41,774 nucleotides of DNA from Patescibacteria group bacterium UBA2135 (GTDB lineage: Bacteria > Patescibacteriota > Minisyncoccia > Phycocordibacterales > UBA2135), in assembly GCA_002327685.1 (NCBI GenBank), contig DCXN01000022.1:1-41774 (forward strand), given 5' to 3'. Every line of letters begins with the position of its first letter. Position 1 is the first letter of the stretch. Below are positions 32,796-40,054 of this stretch, piece by piece. The translations under genes were made by a program, and so were the position numbers. The notes under the pieces are model-generated. The model was not told where the DNA came from and did not search any database. It worked only from the letters and a program-made list of their open reading frames with translations.

Positions 32796-33332
32796 CTAAA
32801 ATGACTTGAGTAATTGTGCAAATTCTTTCAAGTTTGTGACCTCATTGGAGGCAGAATAATCAACGTTATAGACATAAGAAATTTCTTTCCGATTCATTTT
32901 GACAGAAACAATATTTGGACAACACTCTTCCATGCTCTTAATCTGTGCAGGCGCATCATCAAGAAAGACGATTTTCTCTTGAGACCCCTGGAACTTCTTT
33001 GCGGCAACATCACCCTTGGAACGTTTTTCAGCAAAATCAGTAAAAATTGTTTCGTCAAAAAGTGGAAGAATACCACTCTGTTCTACTTTTTCTCTTTGAT
33101 ACAATGTTTGCCCAGGGTAAGGAGCAGTACAAAGAACAAGATGATGCTGGGCATAATCTTTCAAAAAATCTAGTACATCACGGAAAACATATCGGGACAA
33201 ATCTGTGCTTTCTGTAAGCCTTTCAATATAAAGAGCTGGGTCATCTCCAAAACGTGTCCCCTCCATACCAAAATCTTTTCTGTATTGTTCTAAGTTAAAC
33301 AGTGTGTTGTCAAAGTCAAGTAATAAAATCAT
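32796..33332 (-). CDS. HAD-superfamily phosphatase
   Basis: 178 residues. Motif I is DFDNT (D6, D8) at the very N-terminus, motif II the Thr in LVLCTAP, motif III the Lys in AAKKF, and motif IV FLDDAP. A cap insertion lies between about 15 and 50. HAD proteins of this size dephosphorylate small sugar or nucleotide phosphates. It is possibly a sugar-phosphate phosphatase of the glycan pathway (a GmhB-like step for the heptose genes is conceivable, but the sequence is not a clear GmhB). Upstream DNA holds AGTTAGT heptamers. Confidence 0.78.
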   Translation of the reverse strand: MILLLDFDNTLFNLEQYRKDFGMEGTRFGDDPALYIERLTESTDLSRYVFRDVLDFLKDYAQHHLVLCTAPYPGQTLYQREKVEQSGILPLFDETIFTDFAEKRSKGDVAAKKFQGSQEKIVFLDDAPAQIKSMEECCPNIVSVKMNRKEISYVYNVDYSASNEVTNLKEFAQLLKSF

Positions 33333-33338
33333 GCAATT

Positions 33339-33352
33339 AGTTAGTAGTTAGT
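33339..33352. repeat. AGTTAGT heptamer pair
   Basis: AGTTAGT at 33339 and 33346, followed by TATTTAAATATT. A minimal example of the 7-nt repeat type seen elsewhere, 6 nt upstream of the HAD start. Confidence 0.6.
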
Positions 33353-33367
33353 ATTTAAATATTTTCT

Positions 33368-34375
33368 CTACAATATATCCATAATTGCTCGTGCTAATTT
33401 TTGCGGATCATGCCGGATGAGACTTCGCTTGAGCGCGTCTCCTGTACTTTTTTTTATCTCTTCATCTGCAAGGAGATTGGTGCGAAAAATCGTAGTTTTA
33501 TTTTTTTCTATTATATCATCTTCAACCGGAAACTCTTGCTGTGTTTCATATTTTCCAAGGATTTCTTGCGGAAGCGGCTCATTATTAATCAGTAGATAAT
33601 CAGGATCTCTCCCTATATATACAGCAAGCTCGTCAAGATATTTCTGCATAGTAAATCCGTGTGTCTGCCCATATTTACTCATAAGATTTGTAACATAGAG
33701 TAATTTTGCCGGCGAAGCGGTAATCGCTTCCTTCGTTCCTCCAACAACAATATTCGCTAGGATGCTGGTATAGAGATCGCCAGGTCCAATAATAATTAAA
33801 TCTGCTTCTGAAATTGCTTTTTCCGCTTTTGGCGAAATGCTTGAGTCTGGTTCTACCCAAAGCCGTGTAATATTTTGCGTACCATTATGCTCCTGCGGCG
33901 GCTCATCAATATGTGTTTCACCGCGGAGTATTGTATTGTTTTCATATTCCGCGACAAGAGTTAATTCTTCATTCGTTATTGGAATAACTTTTCCTCTAAT
34001 GCGAAGCATTTGTGCCGCATATTCAAGCGCTTTCTCTTCAGAGCCAAAAATATCCGTTAATGCCACTAAAAAAAGATTGCCAAAATTATGCCCCTTGAGG
34101 CCGCTTCCTTTATCAAAACGGTGGAGAAAAAGAGAGCGCAACCCAAGACCGACATCACTGTCGTCGGCAAGAGCAATGAGAGCCATGCGAAAGTCTCCAA
34201 CAGGTAAATATCCAAATTCATCGCGCAGGCGTCCGGTAGAGCCGCCACTGTCTGCAACTGTCACAACAGCAGACAACTCCAGCACATCAGCAGGATATTT
34301 TTTAAGCCCCGACAGGACAGTGTATGTTCCCGTTCCGCCGCCGATGACGACTATTTTTTGGGATTTCTTAAACAT
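33368..34375 (-). CDS. yvcK: YvcK/CofD-like protein (gluconeogenesis factor)
   Basis: 335 residues. N-terminal KIVVIGGGTGTYTVLSGLKKYP, AVVTVADSGGSTGRLRDEFG, PVGDFRMALIALAD, FGNLFLVALTDI and LIIIGPGDLYTSILANIVV are the standard YvcK signatures. YvcK proteins bind nucleotide sugars (UDP-GlcNAc) and link cell-envelope synthesis to central metabolism in Bacillus; their GTP/FO-type transferase relative is CofD. Here the gene's start overlaps the GT4 stop by 25 nt, so it is the last gene of a glycosyltransferase operon. That context supports a role in sensing nucleotide sugars. No downstream gene is in the same run. Confidence 0.9.
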   Translation of the reverse strand: MFKKSQKIVVIGGGTGTYTVLSGLKKYPADVLELSAVVTVADSGGSTGRLRDEFGYLPVGDFRMALIALADDSDVGLGLRSLFLHRFDKGSGLKGHNFGNLFLVALTDIFGSEEKALEYAAQMLRIRGKVIPITNEELTLVAEYENNTILRGETHIDEPPQEHNGTQNITRLWVEPDSSISPKAEKAISEADLIIIGPGDLYTSILANIVVGGTKEAITASPAKLLYVTNLMSKYGQTHGFTMQKYLDELAVYIGRDPDYLLINNEPLPQEILGKYETQQEFPVEDDIIEKNKTTIFRTNLLADEEIKKSTGDALKRSLIRHDPQKLARAIMDIL

Positions 34376-35421
34376 CGTTCAAATGATTGTTTGTATAATT
34401 GGAGATATTGTTCTTTGTTCTCATAAGGATACTGATATTTGTCGCACATGGAAAGTCTTCGTTCGTGCAGCTGCACAAGAGCGCGCGCTATTTCTTGCGG
34501 TGTGCGATCTGTGATATATGCCCCAACCTCTTCGACAACACCAACATCCGGCGCAACAACGGGTATACCAGCAATCCGCGCCTCAACCATGTTCATACCA
34601 TATCCTTCATACCATGATGTTACAAGTAAAACATCGGCGCTTTTGTAATAACCATATATATCATCTTGCCATCCTTCCATTATGACGTTATTTCCTAATT
34701 CATGATTCTTGATTCTTGATTCCAATACTTTGCGTTCGCTTCCGTCGCCAATAATAACGAGGCCGACATTAGGATATTTTTTTGCAAATTTAGAAAATGC
34801 TTTAATGGCGAGTGCGCAATTTTTTTCTTTTTCAAAGCGACCAACCCATAGAATTGTGAAGTCGTATTGCTTAGGGATGAGCGCTGGTTGTGCGTTTTTT
34901 ATTTTTTGTGCGTCAACAAAGATTGGCAATGTGCTAATTTTTTCTCCTGCAATATTTAGTTCTTTGATAAGAGAATCTTTGATTCTCTTACTTACGACGC
35001 GAATGCAATCTGCTTTTGAGAGGCGTGTCTTTGCAATTTTTTGCCGAATAATGTTTTTAAAATTATTCTTAGTGAAATATTTTGAAAAAACGTCTGTGTG
35101 TACTTGAAATTGAAGTGGTATATTCAATTTCTTGGAAACTTTATACGCAAAATATCCAACCTCAAACGGGTCTTGTGTTGTGATAAGGTCAATATCTTCG
35201 GGAATATTTTTTTCTATATTAAATCCTGGGAACCCAATGTTGAGAATTCCAACGTGAGAAACAGTGACGTTTTCTGAAATTTTTTCTTTGTTATATTTCC
35301 CACTGGAGAGAACATAGATATAAAGATGATCAAAAAGTTTTCCATATTCAATCATCCGCGCTCGTACAGCACTTCCTTCTTCAAATATTTTCGCGTCTTT
35401 TGAGAGCATCAGTAATTTCAT
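34351..35421 (-). CDS. GT4 glycosyltransferase with heptamer insertion
   Basis: 356 residues. Starts MKLLMLSKDAKIFEEGSAVRARMIEYG. The donor domain has FTILWVGRFEKEKNCALAIKAF, GLVIIGDGSERKVLESRI, NNVIMEGWQDDIYGYYKSADVLLVTSWYEGYGMNMVEA. The Glu of EGYGMNMVE is the EX7E acid/base pair. Residues about 233-241 (SRIKNHELG) come from a four-unit 7-nt array (34698-34723) at the same structural site as in the GT4 of 36460-37992. The ATG overlaps the exostosin-like stop (ATGA). Confidence 0.9.
   Translation of the reverse strand: MKLLMLSKDAKIFEEGSAVRARMIEYGKLFDHLYIYVLSSGKYNKEKISENVTVSHVGILNIGFPGFNIEKNIPEDIDLITTQDPFEVGYFAYKVSKKLNIPLQFQVHTDVFSKYFTKNNFKNIIRQKIAKTRLSKADCIRVVSKRIKDSLIKELNIAGEKISTLPIFVDAQKIKNAQPALIPKQYDFTILWVGRFEKEKNCALAIKAFSKFAKKYPNVGLVIIGDGSERKVLESRIKNHELGNNVIMEGWQDDIYGYYKSADVLLVTSWYEGYGMNMVEARIAGIPVVAPDVGVVEEVGAYITDRTPQEIARALVQLHERRLSMCDKYQYPYENKEQYLQLYKQSFERCLRNPKK
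34698..34723. repeat. in-frame heptamer array (RAATCNN type)
   Basis: On the plus strand ATTCATG, then two ATTCTTG units and a partial ATTCC at a 7-nt period. Encodes part of the variable linker between GDGSERKVLE and NNVIMEG. Confidence 0.85.
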
Positions 35422-36467
35422 GGTTTCAATTTATTTTCAAAGATGTATCGGAGAGATGAATCAAATTTGAGATATTTCATGAAGGTGTCGCGGGCTAATT
35501 TTTGAATGGTGTGAAATTCTTCATTGGTTAATTTGTCCCAATATTCGCGTATATATTTATCCGTATTTTTAATATCTTTGTGAGGTACAAATACTACAAA
35601 TTTTTTATAGTCAATTACATCTTCAAGTGGCAGAACCCATTCGGTGTCAATCACGACTGGTATTCTGCCAAGCACGAGTGTCTCATAAAAACGAGCCGCC
35701 ATATTGGCATCACCACGAGCTATGAGAACAAAATCAGAGTCTTGAATGTTTTCAATATACTCTCTTCGCAATTCCATAGAGTCTCCCACAATTGTATTTT
35801 TATTTGCCGAATAAAAGTCTCTGATGAGAAATGACGTGCGAATAAACGGCGAGTTTTTTAATGCGCGGAGCGCCTTTTTTCTCCAACAGACTCCCTTCAG
35901 ATGTACAAGTGCGTATGTATTAAAAAATAGATATTTCTTGATATTGCTTTTAAAAATTTCTAAAAAGTATCTTGTGCGCTGACGGAATGTATTAAACTCC
36001 GCCCAGCCACAGAAACTGACAGTTGGGGTTTCTTTTTTCTCTCTAATATAAAACAGAGAGTCTTCTAAAATATCTCCCGCATAAATTTGAGTCGGTATAA
36101 TGATTTCGTTTTCTTTTTTGCCCTTATATCTATATCCTGAATATCTAAAGATAATTGTGTTGTGAATATCCATATCTTCCTCCTTATCTCCGAATGCGAA
36201 TATAAGAGCTCTTTTTTGATATTTTTCCGCGTGCGCAACAAATTGGTCTACATATGTTTTGTCTTTGATGGAAAAAAAATTGTGCGGCAATAAGAAAAAA
36301 TCTGCCTCCTCTGGATTTTGTGTAAGTTCAATAAAACTAAAATTCATTTCATCAAAAATCGCCCGGTATGCTTTTTTACCAGCATACGGTTTCTTTCCTA
36401 GATGTTTATTTAAGATAGGGAAGGGTCGTATGTCAGGGAGTAATTTTCCAATATACACTTTAGTCAT
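35418..36467 (-). CDS. exostosin-family glycosyltransferase (GT47-like)
   Basis: About 349 residues from the ATG at 36467, overlapping the GtrA-GT4 stop by 8 nt. Contains ADFFLLPHNFF, RALIFAFGDKEED, TPTVSFCGWAEFNTFRQRTRYFL, and DSDFVLIARGDANMAARFYETLVLGRIPVVIDTEWVLPLE, which matches the exostosin domain's R-G-D-x-x-A-x-R-x-x-E/D-x-L-x-G-x-IPV pattern. These proteins are GT-B glucuronyl- or galactosyltransferases in eukaryotes, with bacterial homologues in glycan loci. The UDP-sugar dehydrogenase nearby could supply a uronic acid donor. That link is inferred. Confidence 0.75.
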   Translation of the reverse strand: MTKVYIGKLLPDIRPFPILNKHLGKKPYAGKKAYRAIFDEMNFSFIELTQNPEEADFFLLPHNFFSIKDKTYVDQFVAHAEKYQKRALIFAFGDKEEDMDIHNTIIFRYSGYRYKGKKENEIIIPTQIYAGDILEDSLFYIREKKETPTVSFCGWAEFNTFRQRTRYFLEIFKSNIKKYLFFNTYALVHLKGVCWRKKALRALKNSPFIRTSFLIRDFYSANKNTIVGDSMELRREYIENIQDSDFVLIARGDANMAARFYETLVLGRIPVVIDTEWVLPLEDVIDYKKFVVFVPHKDIKNTDKYIREYWDKLTNEEFHTIQKLARDTFMKYLKFDSSLRYIFENKLKP

Positions 36468-37992
36468 ATACAAGTAGTTTGATAAAAGATTCTATCGCTC
36501 TTTCTTTTGAAAATGTTTTTGATTTTTCTTTCGCGTTTTGCGATAGAACATTGCGCAATTCATCGTCCTGAAGCAAGTTCTTTATTGCATTTTTTATTTC
36601 TTCTTTCTTGTTATATTCAACAAGTATTCCTTCTTTTCGGTTTTCTAGAAGTTCAGGATTTCCTCCAATTCTTGTTGTAACAATTGGTGTACCGAGTGCC
36701 GTTGCTTCAAGTAGTTGGTGTGAAAATCCCTCGTATCCGGTATTTAGAACAAATATATCCGCCGCTTTTACATATTGTGTCAATTCATCATGAGAAAGTT
36801 TTCCAATTAAAAACACGTTATTTTGAGATTTACGATTTGCGATTTGCGATTCGAGCGTTTCACGCTCTGGGCCGTCGCCAATAATATATAATTTTAGGTC
36901 AGGAATTTCGCTTTTCAAATCCGCAATAATATCAACAAGTGCTTCAAAGCCTTTCCAAGGGACAAGGCGGCCAGCAGAGACAAGTACAATACCGTCAATC
37001 TCTAGTTTTCCATGCGCCTCACCCTTGTCCAACATTATTGACGGAGGGGTGAACGCGTTATATATAACAGTAATTTTTTCCTCGGGCACACCCCATTCCA
37101 ATACAATATTTTTCAGATATTTACTAGGAACGACAATCTGGTCGGCTTTTTGTGCTACAAAATGCTCAATTTTTCTCCTCATCTCCGTAATAAAATCAAA
37201 CTTCTCTCTCTGGAATTCTTCTAGAGTTGGGGGTTGTTGGTTGTTGGTTGTTGGTTGCAATTTCAACAGCGCAGAACGCTGTTGAAATTGCTCCCAGGCG
37301 TAATCACCAGCAACTCGTAGTATAAACTTTTTCCGTAATAATTTTGACGCGACAAGAGCGGGAAATCCTACACTCACCGGATCAAGCGCGTATAATATCT
37401 CTGCCTCCGTGCCCTCAAAAGAAATTTTTAAAAAATAGGCTATATGCCGAATAATTTTAGGTAGACGACGCACACTACTGAAAGGAGCAACCGTAACATC
37501 AATATTGTGTTTCGGAAGCTCTGTCTCAAGTAACCGTGAATATGTTGCAGGCCCGCCAATGTCAGGCGGATATAATCCTGTTGCAATAAGCACGCTGCCT
37601 TTTTGGGTGTGATTAAAGATAATATTCCCATATATAAAAAAAGTTATAACGGCAATAATACCCGAAGAGAACACTTGCGCAAGCATAAACCATAGACCTG
37701 CAATAGAGACGAGCACATACATGAAAAGAGCATTCGCGAAAAGGCCTGCGATGGCAGTAATAAAATACAGAGAAAGCTGTCGTGATATATCGTGTATATG
37801 AGTATTTCTAAATGTCCATAATTTTTGCAAAAGAAAACTTACGAGGAACGCGCCAATAAACGCAAATGTTGATGAGAATAGATACCATATACCGAATATA
37901 TCAGCAAAAATATACAGCAAACTAAGCGACACAAAAGCCGCCGTTACGCCGGAGATTAGATATCGTACAATTTTATTTTTTAAAAACGACAT
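36460..37992 (-). CDS. GtrA domain fused to a GT4 glycosyltransferase
   Basis: 510 residues. Residues about 1-128 form a GtrA domain (RYLISGVTAAFVSLSLLYIF, AFIGAFLVSFLLQKLWTFRN, four helices), the small membrane unit that helps move polyprenyl-linked sugars. From about 133 (VLIATGLYPPDIGGPATYSRLLE) a complete GT4 follows, with VLVSAGRLVPWKGFEALVDIIADL, LYIIGDGPERETLES and EGFSHQLLEATALGTPIV. The gene carries two repeat blocks: 37223-37290 (residues about 235-257) and 36823-36852 (residues about 381-390). GtrA is normally a free-standing protein. The ATG at 37992 lies 5 nt from the GIY-YIG element. I infer a membrane-tethered transferase. Confidence 0.85.
   Translation of the reverse strand: MSFLKNKIVRYLISGVTAAFVSLSLLYIFADIFGIWYLFSSTFAFIGAFLVSFLLQKLWTFRNTHIHDISRQLSLYFITAIAGLFANALFMYVLVSIAGLWFMLAQVFSSGIIAVITFFIYGNIIFNHTQKGSVLIATGLYPPDIGGPATYSRLLETELPKHNIDVTVAPFSSVRRLPKIIRHIAYFLKISFEGTEAEILYALDPVSVGFPALVASKLLRKKFILRVAGDYAWEQFQQRSALLKLQPTTNNQQPPTLEEFQREKFDFITEMRRKIEHFVAQKADQIVVPSKYLKNIVLEWGVPEEKITVIYNAFTPPSIMLDKGEAHGKLEIDGIVLVSAGRLVPWKGFEALVDIIADLKSEIPDLKLYIIGDGPERETLESQIANRKSQNNVFLIGKLSHDELTQYVKAADIFVLNTGYEGFSHQLLEATALGTPIVTTRIGGNPELLENRKEGILVEYNKKEEIKNAIKNLLQDDELRNVLSQNAKEKSKTFSKERAIESFIKLLVYD
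36823..36852. repeat. 30-bp heptamer array in frame (copy B)
   Basis: Four 7-nt units of type GCGATTT/ACGATTT. 27 of 30 bases match the array at 38853-38882, but the reading frame differs. Located at the same structural position as the array in the GT4 of 34351-35421. Confidence 0.9.
37223..37290. repeat. heptamer array plus perfect hairpin, in frame
   Basis: Five 7-nt units (TTGGTTG type) at 37223-37257, directly followed by a perfect 14-bp stem: CAATTTCAACAGCG (37258-37271), loop CAGAA, CGCTGTTGAAATTG (37277-37290). Encodes a Gln/Asn/Thr-rich linker (QPTTNNQQPPT). Confidence 0.92.
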
Positions 37993-37995
37993 ATT

Positions 37996-38256
37996 TTATC
38001 CCGTTAGAGACAGGAAACGCCTTAAGCGATTCTTAAGATATCGTTTTCCCATACCTGATTTTAAATATTTCTCTCTCGATCGAGTATCTTCTTCATCTAT
38101 ACATGCCTCATAGTAGATTAAATCCCATGGGGTAAGGCTTTTTGTCCATGTTGATTTTTCCTCGTTATGCTGCTTAAGGCGTTTCCGCAGGTTATTGGTA
38201 CTTCCTGTATACCATTTTCCATTCTTCTTGCTTTGTATTATATATATGTAAAACAT
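37996..38256 (-). CDS. GIY-YIG endonuclease domain protein
   Basis: 86 residues, the entire GIY-YIG domain: FYIYIIQSKKNGKWYTGSTNNLRKRLKQHN (Tyr pair, the arginine in LRKRL), then YYEACIDEEDTRSREKYLKSGMGKRYLKNRL with the catalytic Glu. Family members of this size (UPF0213/YhbQ type) cleave DNA or act in repair, and some travel with mobile DNA. The gene is bounded by 14-bp terminal inverted repeats, and the stop codon lies inside the left repeat, so the element carries little beyond this gene. No Shine-Dalgarno is evident. Confidence 0.88.
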   Translation of the reverse strand: MFYIYIIQSKKNGKWYTGSTNNLRKRLKQHNEEKSTWTKSLTPWDLIYYEACIDEEDTRSREKYLKSGMGKRYLKNRLRRFLSLTG

Positions 38257-38279
38257 AAGGTTATGGTCTCTAACGGGAT
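37998..38279. mobile_element. GIY-YIG element with terminal inverted repeats
   Basis: ATCCCGTTAGAGAC (37998-38011) and GTCTCTAACGGGAT (38266-38279) are perfect inverted repeats enclosing the GIY-YIG gene. The right end overlaps the last base of the GT4 stop codon (38279-38281) and the left end is 5 nt from the next start. No clear target-site duplication is visible. The ends match the 40055-40179 element, as if the latter were a non-autonomous relative. Confidence 0.75.
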
Positions 38280-39433
38280 TACAACTTTGCGAAAATATTT
38301 TTCATATTTTCTGTTATTTTGTCCCAATCGTAATTTTCTTCTACTAATGCGCACGCATTTTGAATAATACGATTAATCATATCACTTTGCTTTGGGTCAA
38401 GAATATAATTCACCTGCTCGGCGATGCTTTGAGGATTTTTTACTTCACAGATAAATCCGGTTTCGCGATGTTTTAGAAAATCTGTAATGCCGCCCACGGC
38501 TGTCCCAATAATAGGAATTCCCGCCGCCATTGCTTCAACAAACGAAGACCCCATTCCTTCAGAAAGAGATGGGCGGACAAATATATCAGAAATTTGCAGA
38601 TATATGGGAATCTTTTTGCTTTCAATAAAACCTACAAAATGAACTTTTTCGGACACCTTTTCGTCTTGAGCAAGTTTCTTAAGTATTTTTTCGTCCGGTC
38701 CAATACCGAGCACGAGAAGACGAATTGTGTCTGGCAAATACTTGAGCGATTTTATAATATCGTCAACAGCATTTTTAGCAACCAACCGCGATGTTGTAAT
38801 AAGTATCTTATTTTGGTTTTGAATACCTAATTTTCTTCTCAACTCGTCCAGCTTGAAATTTACGATTTGCAATTTGCAATTCTCAATATCCGCTCCATTG
38901 GGTACTACCTTAATTTCTCCCTTATATCCCATCTCACGTGCCATATCTTTAAGATAGTGTGAGATAGTTTGAACAAAGTTTGCCCGCCGAAATGAAAGCG
39001 TGTAGAGCGGGACAAATATCCCCAAACTTTTTTTTATGTCTTGAAGTGTGTCCCCTTCTTGTAATGTCAAAAAATATGGAACGTCTCCGTGTATGAGGTT
39101 AAATAAAACTGACGGGATTCCTGTGCTATGCGGCATCATCGCCCATATAACATTATAGTGATACTTTTTGTGTAGAAAATGCGCTTTCAACGGCGCAAAA
39201 AACTGAAAAAATATTTTGTTGAGTTTGGAAATAGGGAAAATTCCAATACGATGTACTAAAATATTTCCGATTTTCTCTATTTTCGGTAGACCATCACAAA
39301 AGTTTACCGTCACCATATGAAATTCAAATTCTTGAGGATCAATACGGTTTGTAATTTCCCGCACAGCAAGCTCCGCCCCGCCATAATGCGGATGATACGC
39401 GAGTGAAAAAATAAGGACTTTTTTGGGGGTCAT
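38279..39433 (-). CDS. GT4 glycosyltransferase with heptamer insertion
   Basis: 384 residues. MTPKKVLIFSLAYHPHYGGAELAVREITNRI at the N-terminus with the GG loop. Donor domain: KILITTSRLVAKNAVDDIIKSLKYL, LLVLGIGPDEKILKKL, VHFVGFIESKKIPIYLQISDIFVRPSLSEGMGSSFVEAMAAGIPIIGTAVGG. The EX7E segment is EGMGSSFVE. Residues about 184-194 (CKLQIVNFK) derive from a 30-bp heptamer array. The start codon sits in the palindrome TCATTG-AG-CAATGA, shared with the epimerase gene at 41035. Its own unit reads toward the GIY-YIG element. Confidence 0.9.
   Translation of the reverse strand: MTPKKVLIFSLAYHPHYGGAELAVREITNRIDPQEFEFHMVTVNFCDGLPKIEKIGNILVHRIGIFPISKLNKIFFQFFAPLKAHFLHKKYHYNVIWAMMPHSTGIPSVLFNLIHGDVPYFLTLQEGDTLQDIKKSLGIFVPLYTLSFRRANFVQTISHYLKDMAREMGYKGEIKVVPNGADIENCKLQIVNFKLDELRRKLGIQNQNKILITTSRLVAKNAVDDIIKSLKYLPDTIRLLVLGIGPDEKILKKLAQDEKVSEKVHFVGFIESKKIPIYLQISDIFVRPSLSEGMGSSFVEAMAAGIPIIGTAVGGITDFLKHRETGFICEVKNPQSIAEQVNYILDPKQSDMINRIIQNACALVEENYDWDKITENMKNIFAKL
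38853..38882. repeat. 30-bp heptamer array in frame (copy C)
   Basis: 27 of 30 bases match 36823-36852; the units are translated in another frame (NCKLQIVNF here, SQIANRKSQ there). Located before the donor domain, a different site from the array in the GtrA-GT4 protein. Confidence 0.9.
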
Positions 39434-39456
39434 TGCTCAATGATAACACAGAAAAC
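39428..39456 (-). promoter_or_regulatory. 5' leader with start-codon palindrome, copy 1
   Basis: The minus-strand leader TGTTATCATTGAGCAATGAC contains TCATTG-AG-CAATGA, whose right arm includes the ATG (39433-39431). The leader recurs, with few changes, at 41030-41058. It may be an operator or a translational regulatory hairpin. Confidence 0.5.
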
Positions 39457-39510
39457 CCTTACCCAGTCGCACGCGATAGACAGTAACAACCGCATTATTG
39501 CCCGGCCGAC

Positions 39511-39537
39511 AAAAGTGGGACATAGTCCCACTTTTTT
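39511..39537. terminator. hairpin with T-run between divergent genes
   Basis: AAAAGTGGGAC (39511-39521), ATA loop, GTCCCACTTTT (39525-39535), then further T's. The longer T-run is on the plus strand, so it could block plus-strand readthrough into the MFD-1 gene or act on the minus strand. Confidence 0.7.
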
Positions 39538-39614
39538 GCACAAATAATACCAGCATGTTACTTTGAAAATAGTAATTCAGTACAACCAACAGCAAAATCT
39601 TAACGGAGGAAATC

Positions 39615-39911
39615 ATGTTTGATACCTGTATCTCAACTTTGTCAGAAACAACATGGATAGTGCATACGTTCAGGTATACCACTGTGTACGTTGCATGTTG
39701 CACAGGATTACAGCTGGTTTTAAAGGTGCAACTACATATCATCACAATAACAACAATCCTCTTCAGCATTTCCGTTCCGCTACTTTTCTTCGCGCTACAT
39801 GTTGTAAATCCGTGGTATCTTGCATTTGCAATGATCGTATTACTTACCACTGGTATGCTTTGGGCAACTTCCTTATTTTCCCCCAAAAAGACAATCTTGG
39901 ATCTCATCTAA
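39615..39911 (+). CDS. small membrane protein MFD-1 (paralogue of 41280-41600)
   Basis: 98 residues, ATG at 39615 with GGAGG 6 nt upstream. Starts MFDTCISTLSETTW; about two hydrophobic helices (about 48-66 and 69-90), ending in SPKKTILDLI. About 40% of aligned positions match the protein at 41280, including MFDxCISTLS, NxWYxAFAxI and the FPEK/SPKK tail, so they are paralogues. I do not recognise a family. It is on the opposite strand to neighbouring glycan genes and has a UUCG-loop terminator. The helix count and position suggest a membrane location; the function is unknown. Confidence 0.75.
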   Translation: MFDTCISTLSETTWIVHTFRYTTVYVACCTGLQLVLKVQLHIITITTILFSISVPLLFFALHVVNPWYLAFAMIVLLTTGMLWATSLFSPKKTILDLI

Positions 39912-39948
39912 AAGATCTGTTTGCGTTATTGCAGAAAAACAAAACCTC

Positions 39949-39977
39949 GCCTGCGGATTCGTCCACGGGCTTTTTTT
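39949..39977 (+). terminator. terminator with TTCG loop, copy 1
   Basis: GCCTGCGGA (39949-39957), TTCG, TCCACGGGC (39962-39970), T7 run. Related in sequence to 41633-41660; differences between the copies fall at opposite stem positions. Confidence 0.85.
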
Positions 39978-40054
39978 ACACCCCCTCAAGCTTCGTTCAA
40001 CACAAGCAACCACCTCGTTACACCAAAATGTTCTTATCAAAAAGGTAAAGAGTC

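Noticed and set aside
33837..34514. 225-residue plus-strand open frame over yvcK
   Set aside because: Lies opposite conserved YvcK motifs; translation is Ser/Pro/Arg-rich, typical of a shadow frame.
39437..39907. 156-residue minus-strand open frame opposite the MFD-1 gene
   Set aside because: MFD-1 on the plus strand has a strong Shine-Dalgarno, a terminator and a paralogue; the antisense frame has none and its translation is Cys/Val-rich without domain features.
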